A DNA stretch of 64,000 nucleotides from Nomia melanderi. Its lineage: Eukaryota > Arthropoda > Insecta > Hymenoptera > Halictidae. Both the position numbers and the translations under genes were made by a program. Positions within the stretch are counted from its first letter, which is position 1. Each line of letters begins with the position of its first letter. Where the stretch lies: contig NC_135007.1 in the NCBI RefSeq assembly GCF_051020985.1, forward strand, positions 8,003,501 to 8,067,500. Reading direction: 5' to 3'. Positions 38,901 to 53,000 of this stretch are shown piece by piece. Under the pieces are notes generated by a model that had not been told where the DNA came from, searched no databases, and saw nothing but the letters and a program-made list of their open reading frames with translations.

Positions 38901-39101
38901 TACAGTGTGTTACTGACATGATTCCAGTCGGTCTAAGGCTCAAAAGTGAAGAAGGGCAAGGGGAGACGTCTACTCGCGGCGCTCGGCTCGATAGTAATGG
39001 CGGAATTAGTTTCGGCATGTCTTTGTTACTGACCGAATCCTCTCGCCTCTCTACACTTTTGAGCCACTGACCAGATGAGATCATGTTAGTAATGCACTGT
39101 A
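38901..39101. mobile_element. long-hairpin MITE-like element, 201 bp
   Basis: The left arm starts ACAGTGTGTTACTGACATGA; the inverted right arm starts ACAGTGCATTACTAACATGA. Homology continues through GGCTCAAAAGTG in both arms, giving arms of roughly 70 bases around a GC-rich centre of about 60 bases. Both ends abut TA, so a TA target duplication (Tc1/mariner style) is plausible. There is no coding capacity. A single RNA from it could fold into a long imperfect hairpin. Confidence 0.75.
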
Positions 39102-42100
39102 TACGGTAGTTTGAAACACTTGGAAAGTGAAATGCACGATGCGAAACTGAAATAAAAAGGAAATGTCTATTTTCAAAATATTGAAATTTGTATATTAAGA
39201 CACAAAATTTGTATAATACAAAATACACAATATAGAAAATGCTCACGTGTACAATTATACATATACTTATACAATAATCAAAGTTTCAATAAAGAACGAA
39301 AAGTACAAGATAAAAACACTATTCCTTCATTCCCTAGCTATCCTTTAAAGAGTTTAGGGTTTCAACGTGTATAGGAAAATGCATAAAAAGTGAAATGATA
39401 CAGAAAGAAACTGTGTGACATCACTATTTAAAGCAGCATAAGAAAAGTAAACGTTTTATTACTGAAAGTCAGGAGGAGTTTTTAATGGAATAACGGATAA
39501 TTTATTGGCATAATTACAAATGTTCTAGGGAATATATTAAAATTATCATTAGAATCTTAGAAATGGAGGCTACAAATACGTTTCAATAAAGTGTACGAAA
39601 CAGCACAGCAAAATAATTCGAACCCGGTGTCGTATCACAACGTGTGTTTGAAAAAATCGATTACGGCCTATTAGAATTGTTCACGAACGAAAGTTCACAT
39701 TGTAAAAAAGTCACATGCTGATTTTCAGTTAAATTCAAATTATTTCCTATCAAAAAGTAATCGTCTCCGACCACTTGCGGCGCTATTGTGAACGTTGTTT
39801 CTTTTCCCAGCTGGTTACGTTACTACTATTCGCTGAAGATTTAACAGATCGATCGACTATGCAATCACGACGACCTAACTTACTGACAACGCGTCGAAAA
39901 GCCGTCGATGAGAATGCAGTGGAAACGAATCATAATTTATTAAATTTCTTATTATATGTATATTATGTATAATTCATGAATATTCATGAAACACGTTAGG
40001 TGATACATATACGTGAATATATGTATGCGTATCGTAAAACTCACACTTATGAAAAAGACATTTTATTAAATATTATTAGACAGATTAACAGCCGTGGCCG
40101 GACCAGCCTGGCCATGTGGCAGAAACGTTTCTTTAAACTGTTTTATCAATTTTTCCTGTTATATCAATAGCGTTCTTGTCTTTCTTTGGCTTCGAATTGC
40201 ACGCCCCGTGGCAAGGGTGCATCGTATAAGTTCATAACCGTTATAGAGCCGTACAGCTTGATTCGACAACAATTACCACCGTGAAATTCGTGTTATTTGT
40301 CACATTAGTTCTTTCTTAACGAACGCAACTAATGAAATAAAGTGAAATCAACGTGTTTTCTTCATATAGAAGTCGATTCTCTCCGCAAAGAGTCCTGTTT
40401 CTCAAAACGAAGATTCTATGTAACGCTGGGAAATTCATTGAAACGTGATTATGATTATGAATCGTGTCGTTTGTTAAACAACTATTGTAACGGAAACTCG
40501 AGGGACGAGTGTCTCGTGTGATCGACTGTTCTCGAATCATTCGGCACATTTAAGCCTATACATGCATCGATACACATGTACTGTGCACAACTGGAATGCT
40601 AGCTAGCGGTAGGAATGCTGGTCTGATTGGTTTCGGTATAATCTCCTTACTGCAGGCAACACTTTCGTGATGTACGTTATAAATAAATGACACACTTATT
40701 ATTAAAACAGACGTATTAACTTGGTGTATTAAATAAAATTTCAATGAAAATGATTTTTAATATATTGCTGTCTATTATTATAAACAATTTCGAATTTTTG
40801 CCTTTACACACGACAATGTTTAATTATTTTTTTGTTACTCTTATAATGTATTTTAATGTACAGTAAATAAATAAATGGAGAAAGAAAGAAACTTACTTTT
40901 AGAGGTGATTGGAGTACTGCGTGACGAAGATTTCGGAGATGTCAAGAATCAAACCAATTACACAGGAGCTGTTCCACTAGCCAACGTTCTAGGTTTGCAT
41001 GATACACATTGTATAGGTCTACCGAGAATTAGAGGTCGTTCTAACTGCGCAACTCGGGTGAAAAGATGAGGAAAAAGGGTTTGGGCCTATCAACTAATCA
41101 TTTCGCGTCCGACTTGTAATCGCAGCCCTACCCTTTGCGTTTAGACAGGTCGCACCACAATGAGTCTCATAATTAATGATCTCATTAAATATAATTTTAC
41201 TTATCTCATTAGTTAACTAATGTTATAAAACAATTGTACTGATTATAACGGTATTCTGAATTCCTTCGAGCTGCAGAACCTAAAATCCAATATCTGTCCT
41301 AGAACTCAGTATTGTCAACTGTGAAATATTTAAGACATTTCGATGGGGGTTTTACTTGTTTTCTTTATTTAGAAAAGGGCATCTCGCTTCGATCCTAGTT
41401 TTTGCAAACTAGCCTGTGGAAAATAAATATTTGCATAAATCCGTAGTATATTTAGAAGAATCCACAGTACACAGAAATACAACTGAATAATTGTGAATAT
41501 TAAATGAACACTTCGACTGTCGATGTCGTTACTGACACTTAACCACTCCCACACGACGCCTCTAACGCTCGGTAGCCATACGTGGGCATATTCCCGCGCA
41601 CTAGGACACATATACGCACGAATGCAAATAATTTATCCACTTATTTATTCGTTTAGATATTACGCGCACATATTTAATGTAACAGCTATCGAAGAACCAC
41701 GGATATGTACAATGTGGATATGCCCGATCAGTACAGAGTATATAATTAAATAATTAGATTCTTTCAAGCGCGTTGGAACGCGGTTCGTACGTGTTTCCTG
41801 ATGAAAAACAAAGGTCCGATCCGATCGAAAAGGTTAAATCGATTACGTTGATCCAATACCGCACGAGCTCTCGTGTGTCGTTTCGTAAGGAAACACAATT
41901 CAATGGATTAGCATTGTTACTTCTTTCATTTGCACAGTATCAAGCGGATGCGAATTGAGAATCGTCAGACGTGAATACTGACGTCACTAGATTTATTAAA
42001 CACCCTGTATCTCGCGTGAAAGTTTTTCCTATAGCACGATACAATTCATGGCGCAATGAAATTTCGGGCGAACGGCACGTAATTAGAAAGCATCTAAAAT

Positions 42101-43707
42101 TCCTTGTACGAACAGCGATAATTAGTCTCGCGGAACTCGATCGCATCTTTTCACGACTCATCGAGTCAATTTTACAAGCGGTTCGCTCGTGTTTCCTTTT
42201 TTTTCTCTCTCGATCACTACGGTTTCCCTTTTTTGGTTCCAACGTTTTCCCGTTTTTTTTGTGTTTTTTTCCGTTTTATCGACGAAGAAAAACTTAATAC
42301 TGGATCGTTCGCGTTGAAGTGGCTCCGGAGAGCTCGCTCGAAAGTGTGCTTAATGAGAATGGTCCCAAAAGTTTTAAGAAGTACATATAGTTGTTTCTCT
42401 TTCTTTCTTTCTTTTTTTTTTGATGGAGCACGACGTTGGTTTCGTCTTATAAATATGTTCAACAAACTTTTCTTTCGGAGAGTCCGTCGCGAAGAAGGAT
42501 TTCTTTTCAAGCATAAGCGCCGTTACAGTTGACGTAAATGAAACTCGAAAGTGAAGAAAGGTGAAGAGAAAGGGTTTTCGAGAATCGTACTCGACGTCGG
42601 GCTAAAATCGTGCTAAGTGAGAACATTCTCCCAGCGGTTTGCGCGAGAAACGTCGAGGCTCGTAATTGTTCACCGACACGGCCGCTGGTTTTAATCGTTT
42701 TGCCCCGTGTCCGCGTAGCGACGCGAATGCTTCCGAAGATTTTCTTAACAAATAGCAGTCCGCGTTCGCGAGCTGCTTGTCCCGTGTACATTTCCGTTCT
42801 AAGAATCGAGAGACGTCCGTTGTAGTCGATGATACTCTCGATGCGGGGGTTTAGTCTCGAGACCCAAGGAGCATCGAAATTAATTGTAACGATCGGTTAG
42901 CGTTATTAGTAGCCATTGTTCGTCTATGTACACGACTTCCGTTCCTCTGCAGCGATTTACTATGAAATGTCACTCTTATCACGTCCATCTGATAAGGTGT
43001 CAGTACCCAAACGAATAGAAATATAGCGAAACAACGGACGAAAAATGATTAAAAACACAGAAACCTCGTGTATAAATGTTACAAGTATACGTGTGTTTGT
43101 TGTACATGTATTGATACGCTTCGAAACTTCGTTACCTGCGCATACGCGTGTCTATATAACAATATCTATGCAAAGGTGTTTCGAATAACTTTGAGAAACT
43201 CCTGCAACTCCACACTTCCGGATGAAAGAAACGATTTATTTGTCGCTGAACCTGATTTCCATTCCTCCTCGACGCGAGAACAGTATCCGTTACATTTCGT
43301 GTATAAATCTAGAATGATATCTGTACCACCCACGGATATGACGGAAGATGCACTCGGAAAGTCGGTGTCGCGTTCCATCGCGCTCGCGGAAACAATATGT
43401 TTAAAGTGAAGTCGAACAAAACCGTCGGAAATCAGATCAACCGGATACCAAGGATCCGAGATTCTACAAAATCATTTGAACGCCGCTTTCGAGCACATCT
43501 TGTTCGTAGAAACGTAACAGGTCAGCAGCTTTTGCTTACTTTCATCTGATCCGTTCGGATTTGCGATCTGCCCCGAGATATGTCATTGAAAGTCATTATA
43601 CTTATCGTGTATACTCGAAGTAATGGGAGATAGTTATACTAAGGAAGTGGTGTCCAAAAATATATTAGGGTGCACGGAGGCGCCGCGAAGTTCACCAAAG
43701 AAATTGT

Positions 43708-43737
43708 GTCTGTGTGTTTGTATATGTGTGTGCGTGT
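43708..43737 (+). repeat. GT-rich microsatellite
   Basis: An interrupted TG/TGTATG run within the gene-free block. It is imperfect and short. Confidence 0.6.
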
Positions 43738-46478
43738 TCTCCGTTCACGCCGCAGCGATCGCCGGAATCCTTGGAACAACAGTCGTAACGCGCTATTTTA
43801 AGATATTCAGTTGTCTCGTTTGTTATTACCTTCTGTCTAGCGCGTTTCCATTGGAACAATTAAGTCTTAGCGGCGAAATCTGTCATCAAGCACATCAATC
43901 AAGCGAAATCGATCCCCGTGGAAAGTTGGCCTGGTGCTGGACGAAGCAGTGATAGATCGGTTCCCGTCGTTCCTAGGATTCGAGCGTGTCAGACGCGCAG
44001 TTAGAGGGAAGATCGCGTGTACGAGTACCTCGGAAATTGTCAGTCGTGGCTCATCGAAAGTATAAAATACGTTAGAATATGCTAGTGAATGGAAGACGAA
44101 GGGCAAAGCGTCGTGTTCGCGGCGTCTTCGGCCCACGGTAGAAAGACTTCGTATTTAATATTCCCCGCTAATATTTGCGTCTATACATAGAATTATACAG
44201 TGAGAAAAGTTAGGCTTGGCGGTCTCGGTCGGTGCGCCGAAACCGAGCGACGTTACAGTGTATAATAATGGCGTCTCTGAAGCAATTGGAATGATGCTCG
44301 GAAAATGAAGAACGGCCGACGCTCCTTGGTCTCGCGTTTACAATAAAGTATTTGCGCCTTAACAGTTTTGAAGGGGGGCGAGGGTGGGTAAGGGGGCAAC
44401 GATTGTAAAAGGAACATGGATCTACTATTTCTTTTTTCATCTTCATTTCAGTATCAACAATATATAATAAATATGATTTGCAACGGAGGGAGCGCGGGAC
44501 GCTTGAGCCGCCGACGCGGCCCGCCAATTTTCGTGTTTAATATTACGAATAACAATTGCGAGAAATGTCTATAGTACACTGCTCAATAATTTTTTGATAG
44601 AAATTGAATTCACTACTTGCGCAGTGTTTCCTTTGGACGTATGAGTTTACTTTGTTCTTGTTGACGCTTAAAAGACTCGAAAGCTTTTTTGTTGTTTATT
44701 CTATGCGTAGTTAAATATCCTCAGATGTTAGAGGGTAATTACTGAACTTAATTTTTCAAGACGTTACTGATAATTAATTGTTGATTCATTCAGTAGTGTT
44801 ATGAATTTTAATGTTCTGAAGATTAAGCGTTACGAATAAAATCATACTGTTAATTTTGAATTGCCTAGACATCAGTGCCATTTATTCCAATTAAGTGTTT
44901 TTGTAATATATTATTTTTCTATTAACACTGAGATCTGCTGTGGCATATACTTTCATCGCGAAAGAACTAACATGTCTCCACTATAAAACTAAGAAAACTA
45001 ACAATAAGAGGTATCAATAAAAATAAAAATATTTTCTAGCAACGTTAAAGATTCCTTCGTAAAATATTGAACAATGCACTTAACACGTCCAGTACATGAT
45101 TGTACTGGCATTCGTAAAAATACGAGGTGGGGATAATATTCCGTAAGAATCGGTGGTACAAGCGTCGAACGTTCCCTCGTAAGTAGCAAGACTCCACGCG
45201 TGATAAGAATTCTCATTAATCGTATACAGTATTCTCCCCATAACATCGCGAAACTCGGGAGGTTCGGTTAGACGCTCGGGAGTGGTGGAGGCTGTTCTGT
45301 CTTCGTCCTCGTTGGCTGACGTTCGTCGCCGTTCCCCTTTCACGAAGACCTGCCATTTACTGAGCAACGCAACGAGAGACGGTGATGATAGAAACGAGAC
45401 GCTAACGGGGTCGCCGGAGCTCGTAGTTATGGGGAGAACACTGTATTTGGTTACATATAGCAACAGAGAAGACAATGTAATATATATTTACAAATATTGC
45501 CCGCACTGCATTCTCGTAACAATTAAATAATAAAACAGATCTCCGTGATGATAGAATGTTTGTCGACTAGCGATTTAATTCTCTATGCTATTGGCCATTA
45601 GCTGGGGATCGACAATTTTATACGTGGTCTCCGAGCTATTGACGAAGACGATGCGCAGTGAAAGATAGGATGAAAATACAAATAACCGCTCAAGAACTAC
45701 TCTGAACCACTTACCAGGCATAATTTATTCTACTTACAATTAGAATAGTAGAATCGGCGGGCTATTCAAACGACGAATAATGGCGATGGTTGCTCCTTGA
45801 CGATCTTGAGCGGTTAAATGATCGCGATCCGCCAGTAAACTCTGATTGCAACCACCGTGGCTTACTTTCGCGACCGAGAGCGATTCCTTGACTAGCATGA
45901 TCGTTACGCCGACCGAAAATAACGCAATTTGTCGGCGGCATAGAAATAATACTGTATTTTTTTTGTTTTCGTTACTGCGTTATTTTTTGTTCTCTTCCTT
46001 TCTTTCTCATTTTTTAACAAAGACTCGCAGCAATAAGTAACGTCAATTTGTCTCGTTACAATCTCGAGAACTTTGTCCTACGGTGAATCATTTTTCTTTT
46101 TTCTGTTCCGTTCTTTTTTCGTTTTTTTGTTAGAATGCAGTCGTTTAATCGCGGACGAGTCGTGTTTAGAAGCGTCGCACCTATAAAATCATTTTGAGTA
46201 CACCTCGATTCGAGCGTATCTCTAACAGATACATCGATGATAGAGCTTGACTAGACGTCTTCATTTGTCATTCGAGCGTGAACGATCACTGAATCGTTTT
46301 CTGCTTCGTTATTCTACGCGATATTCCTATGGTTATCTTTCGCTCTACGCCGAAAGGGGGATGTTGATCGAATTATATAATCGAGTATCGAACTGATACT
46401 TCACGATAAATCATTATAGCAAAAGAAAGAAATTCGTGGAAGAAGTGGTATACTCCGTCATTCGTGATGTATTGAAAC

Positions 46479-46484
46479 TTTATT
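46479..46484 (-). promoter_or_regulatory. candidate poly(A) signal for PLC-epsilon
   Basis: AATAAA on the minus strand about 2.1 kb past the PLC-epsilon stop. It is one of several possible signals, chosen because it is the first clear one I noticed downstream of the stop. Confidence 0.35.
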
Positions 46485-48561
46485 GATCTGTGTCATTCTT
46501 CCTTTTTCTTTTTTCGCGATAGTTTTCGTAGAAATGAACGGAAGATCGTGCAGCCTGTTTTATTTCGAAGAAAATATTCTTTAAATGGGAATATTGTATA
46601 TCTGTACTTTTGTAGCGAGTAAAAAACAATGAGGTAGATTAAAATATAAAGGGCAATTGTTATTGTCTGCGAAGTATAGCGAGAGTTAATATAGCAGTTC
46701 GAACAGATATGAAAAATCGTGGAAAGATAGGTAAAAAAGAATGAAGAACTGATATTTTGTTCAATATGTTACAAAACGTTTAAAGCGTTGGTAATTTGTT
46801 TTCGCACTTTGCACGTAAAATATATACAACTTCTGAAAATGTATTTTCACTCGTAACCTCCCAGAAAGGGTACAAATGTATTTTGCAACTTTGATTCTGA
46901 ATTACGTAAATTTGTAATTTTCGATTTTCTTCTTTTCTGCAGTGTCATTTAATCTTTTGGGGATACATGAAAATTCTCTTGTATAATCGACGGTAGACTG
47001 CACGATGACGTTGCACATGTAAAAACACTATAGAATATTAAGTGAATAAAAGAGAACGTTCACGGATGAGTCAGGTACTCAAAGTGCAAGCGTTAATGAC
47101 TTGAGGGGGAGGGGGGTAAGTAAATGCTTATAAAAAAGAATCAGGTCCCGGTGTAAGTTACATTGATATTTGGAAATCGATACAATGGCTTCATCTCTGA
47201 AATGAACCGATTCATTTCTCTTTCTAGTGACAGTTTCCAAAATCGTGATGAATCGAACGAAGCCTATCTGCGATGTCACGGCGTTATAGAATTTCTGTTA
47301 CTCTTCTTTCTTCCTTGTTTTAAATACAATGTATCCGTTAAATGTAAATATATACACATATTAAAATATATAGTTTAGATTAAAAATATGTACACGCGTA
47401 TACAAAAATATGGAAAACAGGATTATGTCGATCTAGAAACCCAATAAACTAATCGGTTGAACAGAATGTTGCGATTAAAAAATATTTCTGAGTATTCTTT
47501 GGAAAATGCTTGGGAAGCGCCGAATTCGGTAGCTCTGCGTGTCCTCGGAGGAACTACGTTTCCATGAAGATCATAATTCGCGTGTTCACACGCTGTTTCA
47601 GTGACTAGAAAAGTTTTCCGGTTTCAAAATTAATGATGCTTACACTTGCTGCTGCAAAACTCGCTCATCGCGTGCGACAAACCAATCGAAATTATGTGTA
47701 CTTGCAGACACCATTGCGCGTTAACTTGACCCTGCTACGATCATAATTAAAACAGTTTACTGAACTCTTTGAATTTTTGTAATACAGATACGACGAGTAA
47801 GAAAATTTAAATACTTAAAGTATAAGTATCTTTTCTTCGGAAAAAAATTCAAGGAATCAGTTTCCACTTAATGAAATTATCAAAATTAACTTTTCTGCAC
47901 TAAATTTCTCTGAAGTTCTCCACGAAATGGAATTAACTGAATGAAATGAATCCTGACAATTTGGCACAAAATGTTTCTTCCTGGCTGTCACACGATTTGT
48001 CTAACGGTACACCAGTTAAAGCAAAGCCACAAGACCGTAAAGAACCCAAAAAGCAATCCGTATCAGGGTCAATTTTCCAATTCAACGAACCGTGTTGACC
48101 AAGTGGTACACAAATGAAACGTCAAAAAATTTCATTTCAATCGACAGGATTGCTCGAACGTAACTCGGCTGATTTCGTGCCACTCAAATAAAATCGAACC
48201 GTCGCATACGAGCGACGTTACACCACGTCCAATCAAACTCCGTCCACACCGATCATAAAATTCGTCTAAACCGGTCCGTCTCCGAGCAATAATTCGAGGA
48301 TTCAGATCGTGCGTGTTCAAGTATCGTCGTGAGGTACAATTAGGCGTCTGCTTTAGAACTGCGTGACAGCGTTTCAATGCTGTTCGGTCACCGCTGCGAG
48401 AGCGAGCACCGAGATTCATCGAGTACGTATCGCCGTTGGCGAGCCTGGTCAAGCCGAAACTCAACCGGCTCGCCTGAAATGCAACGATCTAACGGTACAA
48501 CTTACGACTCATTTCTCCGAGTGGCGAAGATCGATGAAATCGACGTCGCCCGGGACTGCCA

Positions 48562-50065
48562 CTATGACTTCCAAACTCGCAATTTCCTAATCGACAGTTT
48601 CTTCAAGTGAAGCGCAGCGTTCACAATGTCGGACTCGCGGGTATCCTCGCCGTCGGAATGGACCTCCCTCCTGCGGCCAGGGGTCAGCAAACGGTGTCTA
48701 GGTCCTCTGGAGGTGGGATCGGATAAGGCTTCCGCAACAGGCGCCTTCTCCTTGCTGGAACCCGGCAAGGAGACCGATCTTCCCACAGAGAAACCCTTGC
48801 TGAGCCTGTCCAAGGTAGCCGGTAGCAGATGTCGCCTGGGTATCGCTTGCTCCCGCTCCCTCAAAATGAATCTTCCAAGTGTCTTCCAGGAGGCTTGCGT
48901 GCTGTACACGTTCTCGTCATCGCGCAGGACCCTCAACTGACGGTTACCGCTACCGACAGCACCAGTTCCACCCCACTCCAGCTCCTCTACTAAAGCAAAT
49001 TTTGTAGGATCCTCCATTCGTCTTGCTTTGACTAGTGCTTGCGCTAGGACATCTTGAGCTGAACTGCTCACTCGGACACGCAGAATCGCGTACGGTATGT
49101 CTGGTGACACGTTGTAGATGCAGACCAAGAAGGTGTCGGTTTCGTCCCATATATGCGTAGATGTATCTCTTTCCGAGTCCAACTTCGAGTGGCCCGCGGT
49201 ACTTCTGATGGAAGCTAGCCAGGCTCTAGTACTTGGGTCGTCGCCCACTCTCTTGAACAAAAAGCGTCCCTGCCCCTTCCACGATGCCTGCGCTTGCAGA
49301 GGACGCTCTGTTGGGTCTAGTACTCGTTGTGTCGGTAGCTCTTCCTTGTCCTTCTTCTCCCAGCCACGAGACACCTCCTCAACGAGGATGTACTCGTCAA
49401 CCCTGTCCGCGGATATTCCAGCCTTCTGAAGCGCTTGGAGCATTACCTCTTGGGTGGTGCTCTCTTGGGTGACTTTTAAAATGGTGTACTGCTCGTTAGG
49501 TACCACGTGGTATACCATCAAGAAGAACATCCTCCTTTTCAATGTTACGCCGCCTAAACCAGGATCCACGGTGGTTAGTTTCTCTGGTTCCTTTCCTGTC
49601 AAAGAACGCTTCGACGGTTCCTTGTGGTCACGGCAGCAGGTGTTGTAGTCTAGACTCTCTTCTTCGAGGCGGGAATATATGAACAGCGTCGACAGGGCTA
49701 ACGGTTTGTTCTTGCAGGAGCGCAGACGCACATGTCTGTACCCGGGTCTCAAGCATTTCAACGGTATCACCTTCTGCGCGATCAAGTGATGGGAATTCGC
49801 CTCTACCACGCCGAAACGAAGGAAGGCCAGGTCCTTGAACATCACTTGGAAGCAGAGCCGTTCGTTCCAGATTGGATTCAGTGCGTTGTTCTGCACCACT
49901 TTCGTTTTATGTTTCGCGCAGTCGCTTGGTATGCCTACCAACTCGATCTCGACGTACGTGCTCGCAACGAAATTTGTTGGGGAAACGTACTGGCCGGAAA
50001 CTATTGACAGCGTCAAGTGCACCGAGTGCAGTCCGTCGAATTCCTTGTCCCATGGATTGAAACGT
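48562..50065 (-). CDS. PLCE1: PLC-epsilon last exon: C2, RA1, RA2
   Basis: A single 1504-base exon of 501 codons including the stop. It starts [17 protein letters not shown], linking the TIM barrel to a C2 domain ([13 protein letters not shown] ... [12 protein letters not shown]). RA1 runs from [20 protein letters not shown] to [14 protein letters not shown]2 runs from [20 protein letters not shown] to [12 protein letters not shown]. About 90 polar residues follow, ending [10 protein letters not shown]. Both RA domains keep the ubiquitin-like beginning and end, so Ras/Rap binding is likely. Confidence 0.97.
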
Positions 50066-53000
50066 CTGGAAATTGATAAAATATTGTTTGTAGAAAGTCG
50101 ATGGTAGTTGATACTTAAATTGAGTCGATATGGTTTGATATAAATTTGTTTCAGATTAAATGTAGTTTTATTAAAATTGGCGGGTGCTTCAATACCTGTA
50201 CATCATGTGTCCCTTATCCCACATCACAGAAGGCTTTCTAACGTATCCGCATTGTCCAGTTTGCTCAAACATAGCGGCGTTCAGGTTTAATCCAGCATCG
50301 TCGGTCTGGTAATTTAGCGCCACCATTTGGATCCCAAACGCCCAGAAGATTACAGGATTAAAATTTGTGGAATCGATACGCATTCCGGCTGGATATGTTC
50401 GAATTAGCTGGGTCTCCGAGTGCGCGAGAACGCCCAAAGGTTGTTTTCTGCAGATCTTCTTCGCTGTGCTTTCGTTCAAAGAGGAGCATTGGAAACAGGC
50501 AGGTACTCCGCGGTTGATTCTGAAATAAATAATTATAAATTATAAATATTTCAAAAGCGTTGATTAAGTATGTTCTATAACCATTACAAAGGTAATCAAA
50601 TTGCTTTTATAATTTCTAATAAAAACATGTTTTCGTTCTTTATTAGTGGATTTGAAAAATTTATGCAAATATAAATATTTATGTAACTATTTTAACACTA
50701 ATAAGAAATAAAATTTTCTTGATAACGAATACTTCTACGACGTTTAAAGTAAAGTAAGAATCTCATTAAAATTTGTTCAACTGTTTATATTACTGCCTTT
50801 TAGAAAATTGTGCGGTAGATGTATAAAATCTGCAAATGAAGTTATCAGTGTATATAACGAACCTGAAGAGATTGTCGATATTACTGCTACCGCTTGCAAG
50901 TGAAGCCGACGTTGACAGCGACTGCGGTGATCCAGAAGTGCCAGGTATGCTAGTCGTTCCTATGCCAGCGATACTATGCCTCTGCACGGGTCCTGTGTGT
51001 GGTTGGTGACGCGCTTTTCCGATTGCTGTGGTTCCCGGCGTCGTGTTTAATCCACGGAATTTGATGGCTTGCAAGTATATTACCAAGTCCGAAAGTTCCT
51101 TAGCAATTTGGCTACTTTGCTTCTGAGACTTGTCGTCGACCGCGGAATCTGACTTTAATCTACTATGAGATACCTGCGTTCCACCCAAGTATCTTTCGTA
51201 ACTGGAGATCGAGTTATCTGAAATCGAAAGTTTCGTATTAACTTTGTTATACATTAAACAATCGATTATAATATACTAAAGGATTATTAAGATAATTAAT
51301 ATTAGAGTAATAACAAAGAATTTGTAGAATAATTAATATTAGAGTAATATGAAAGGATTATTAGAGTAATTAATAATATAGCACTACGAACGAATTATTA
51401 GAATAATTCGACACAAAGTTTGACTGACTAAAGTTAAATTTAAAAAGAAATGTTCGTAAATCAGCAAGAAAGTAATTTATGAATTACAAAAGAACGTTTA
51501 CACTTTATATGTGTGTAATATAGATTGTTATTGAATTTGTTAAGCTTTACTAAAAATTTAACAGAATCAATTCGTTTAAACACACTATCACCGGCGAGTA
51601 ATTGTCTCGAACATTTTAAACATTTACGCGGCAATCAATCGAAGAATTGACACAACTGCAATAGAAATGATGAGCAATTTCATGTTCCCAGTATTTAGGT
51701 TAATCCATGGCTTGAAAAAGATTAGGCACCCCGAGTTTAATGCTTCCCAGGATTGTGTCGGATCGCGATTAAACTTTCCACTTCGAATTGTATTAATCTG
51801 AGATTATTACTCAGATTCAAATTATTATGTCAAACGGGAAAATGTTGAGAAGTAATTACACAGGAAATTAAACATTTATTCGTAAATTAAAAAGGCGGAT
51901 GCAAATTGTTTCAATAAATTATTCACAGATATAATATATTCAGAATTTTCCTTTATTGTATGAAATGCAAATTAATTTGGATACATTTAGGAACGTTTGA
52001 AATGAAATTGCTTTACCGTCGATATTGTCATCCTCGTCGTCGTCATCTTCGTCGTCATCGTCCTCGCTGAAATATTCAACGACGGAAGCAGCGCTTACGT
52101 CAGTACGCATCTGCTTCATAGATGATGCACGATCGGACAGCATCTTTCCGCGGTGACCCAAGGGAGCGTGTGGCAGAGGACCGGCAGGATCCACTATCAG
52201 TTTCTTGTTTTTGATCAATATTCGGTGTCGCAACTGCGACGGCGAAGGTAGCTGGGGATCATCGCTGAAATCCGTCTCAAACAGGAATTTTGTTACGAGC
52301 TTGTCACCGAAAACCGACTGAAACAAAAAGCAATACAATTTCATCCGACTGTACTCTTCCGTCAGAAACGAAATTTCAAATATCGCTTGCAATTACAAGA
52401 GTATGTTCGATTTCTGGATGGAAAATTTCACGAAACTGATACAGCTATATATGAATATTAAAGTAAAAGCAATTTTCTTAATTTCTAGTAATAGTGCATT
52501 TGTACAAGAAATATTTCAATATTTATATTCATCAGCCCTTGTAACAATTCCGCGTAAACGAGTGAAATTGATAAATTAAAAGATTTTATGTTACAAATGC
52601 AACGTTAACATAAATGTGAATATTCATGTTTCCGGCAAAGCGGAAGAAAATCCTTTCTCTAGAAAACGATCTTCCGGGCAAGACACAATTTACGGAATCT
52701 GTGGGCGGACTGGCTGTCGATAACGTACTTGAAAGATTTGGGCCATCCGAGCTTGTTGACTCTGGGAGCAATGATTCTCGATGGAGAGAATCACAGGATA
52801 TGGGGAACTGACAAAAGCACTTCTGTCAATTGCTTCTACGACCGAGCGAAATGGTATCTTGGTGGTGAAGGTGTGCCCATGGTAAATAACTGGAGACCCA
52901 TCATCGCCGTCCCAGCAATCGAGTTCTACACAACGACACCCCGTCAGCAGTACCTGCGAAGCGAATTTACTGTCACGTGGTGCATTCTACGACGCATACG

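Larger units (their letters stand above)
39102..48561. other. long gene-free block between NPL and PLC-epsilon
   Basis: About 9.5 kb without a supported exon. The right end begins directly after the PLC-epsilon stop, so an unknown length is its 3' UTR. A minus-strand AATAAA at 46479-46484 would give a UTR of about 2 kb, and other signals further left would make it much longer. It contains a CT-rich tract (42398-42422), a GT microsatellite (about 43708-43737), a TTAA-adjacent hairpin (45080-45108) and many short frames without protein character. A long non-coding transcript cannot be excluded. Confidence 0.5.

Noticed and set aside
43623..43952. 109-codon plus-strand frame with a Cys/Val-rich hydrophobic stretch
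   Set aside because: The hydrophobic part is a translated GT microsatellite; there is no family similarity.
45080..45475. 131-codon minus-strand frame as a gene in the gene-free block
   Set aside because: No domain, no plausible splice partners, and the same bases are open on the plus strand (45282-45530).
49118..50107. plus-strand frames opposite the C2-RA exon
   Set aside because: Mirror images of a long conserved minus-strand exon.
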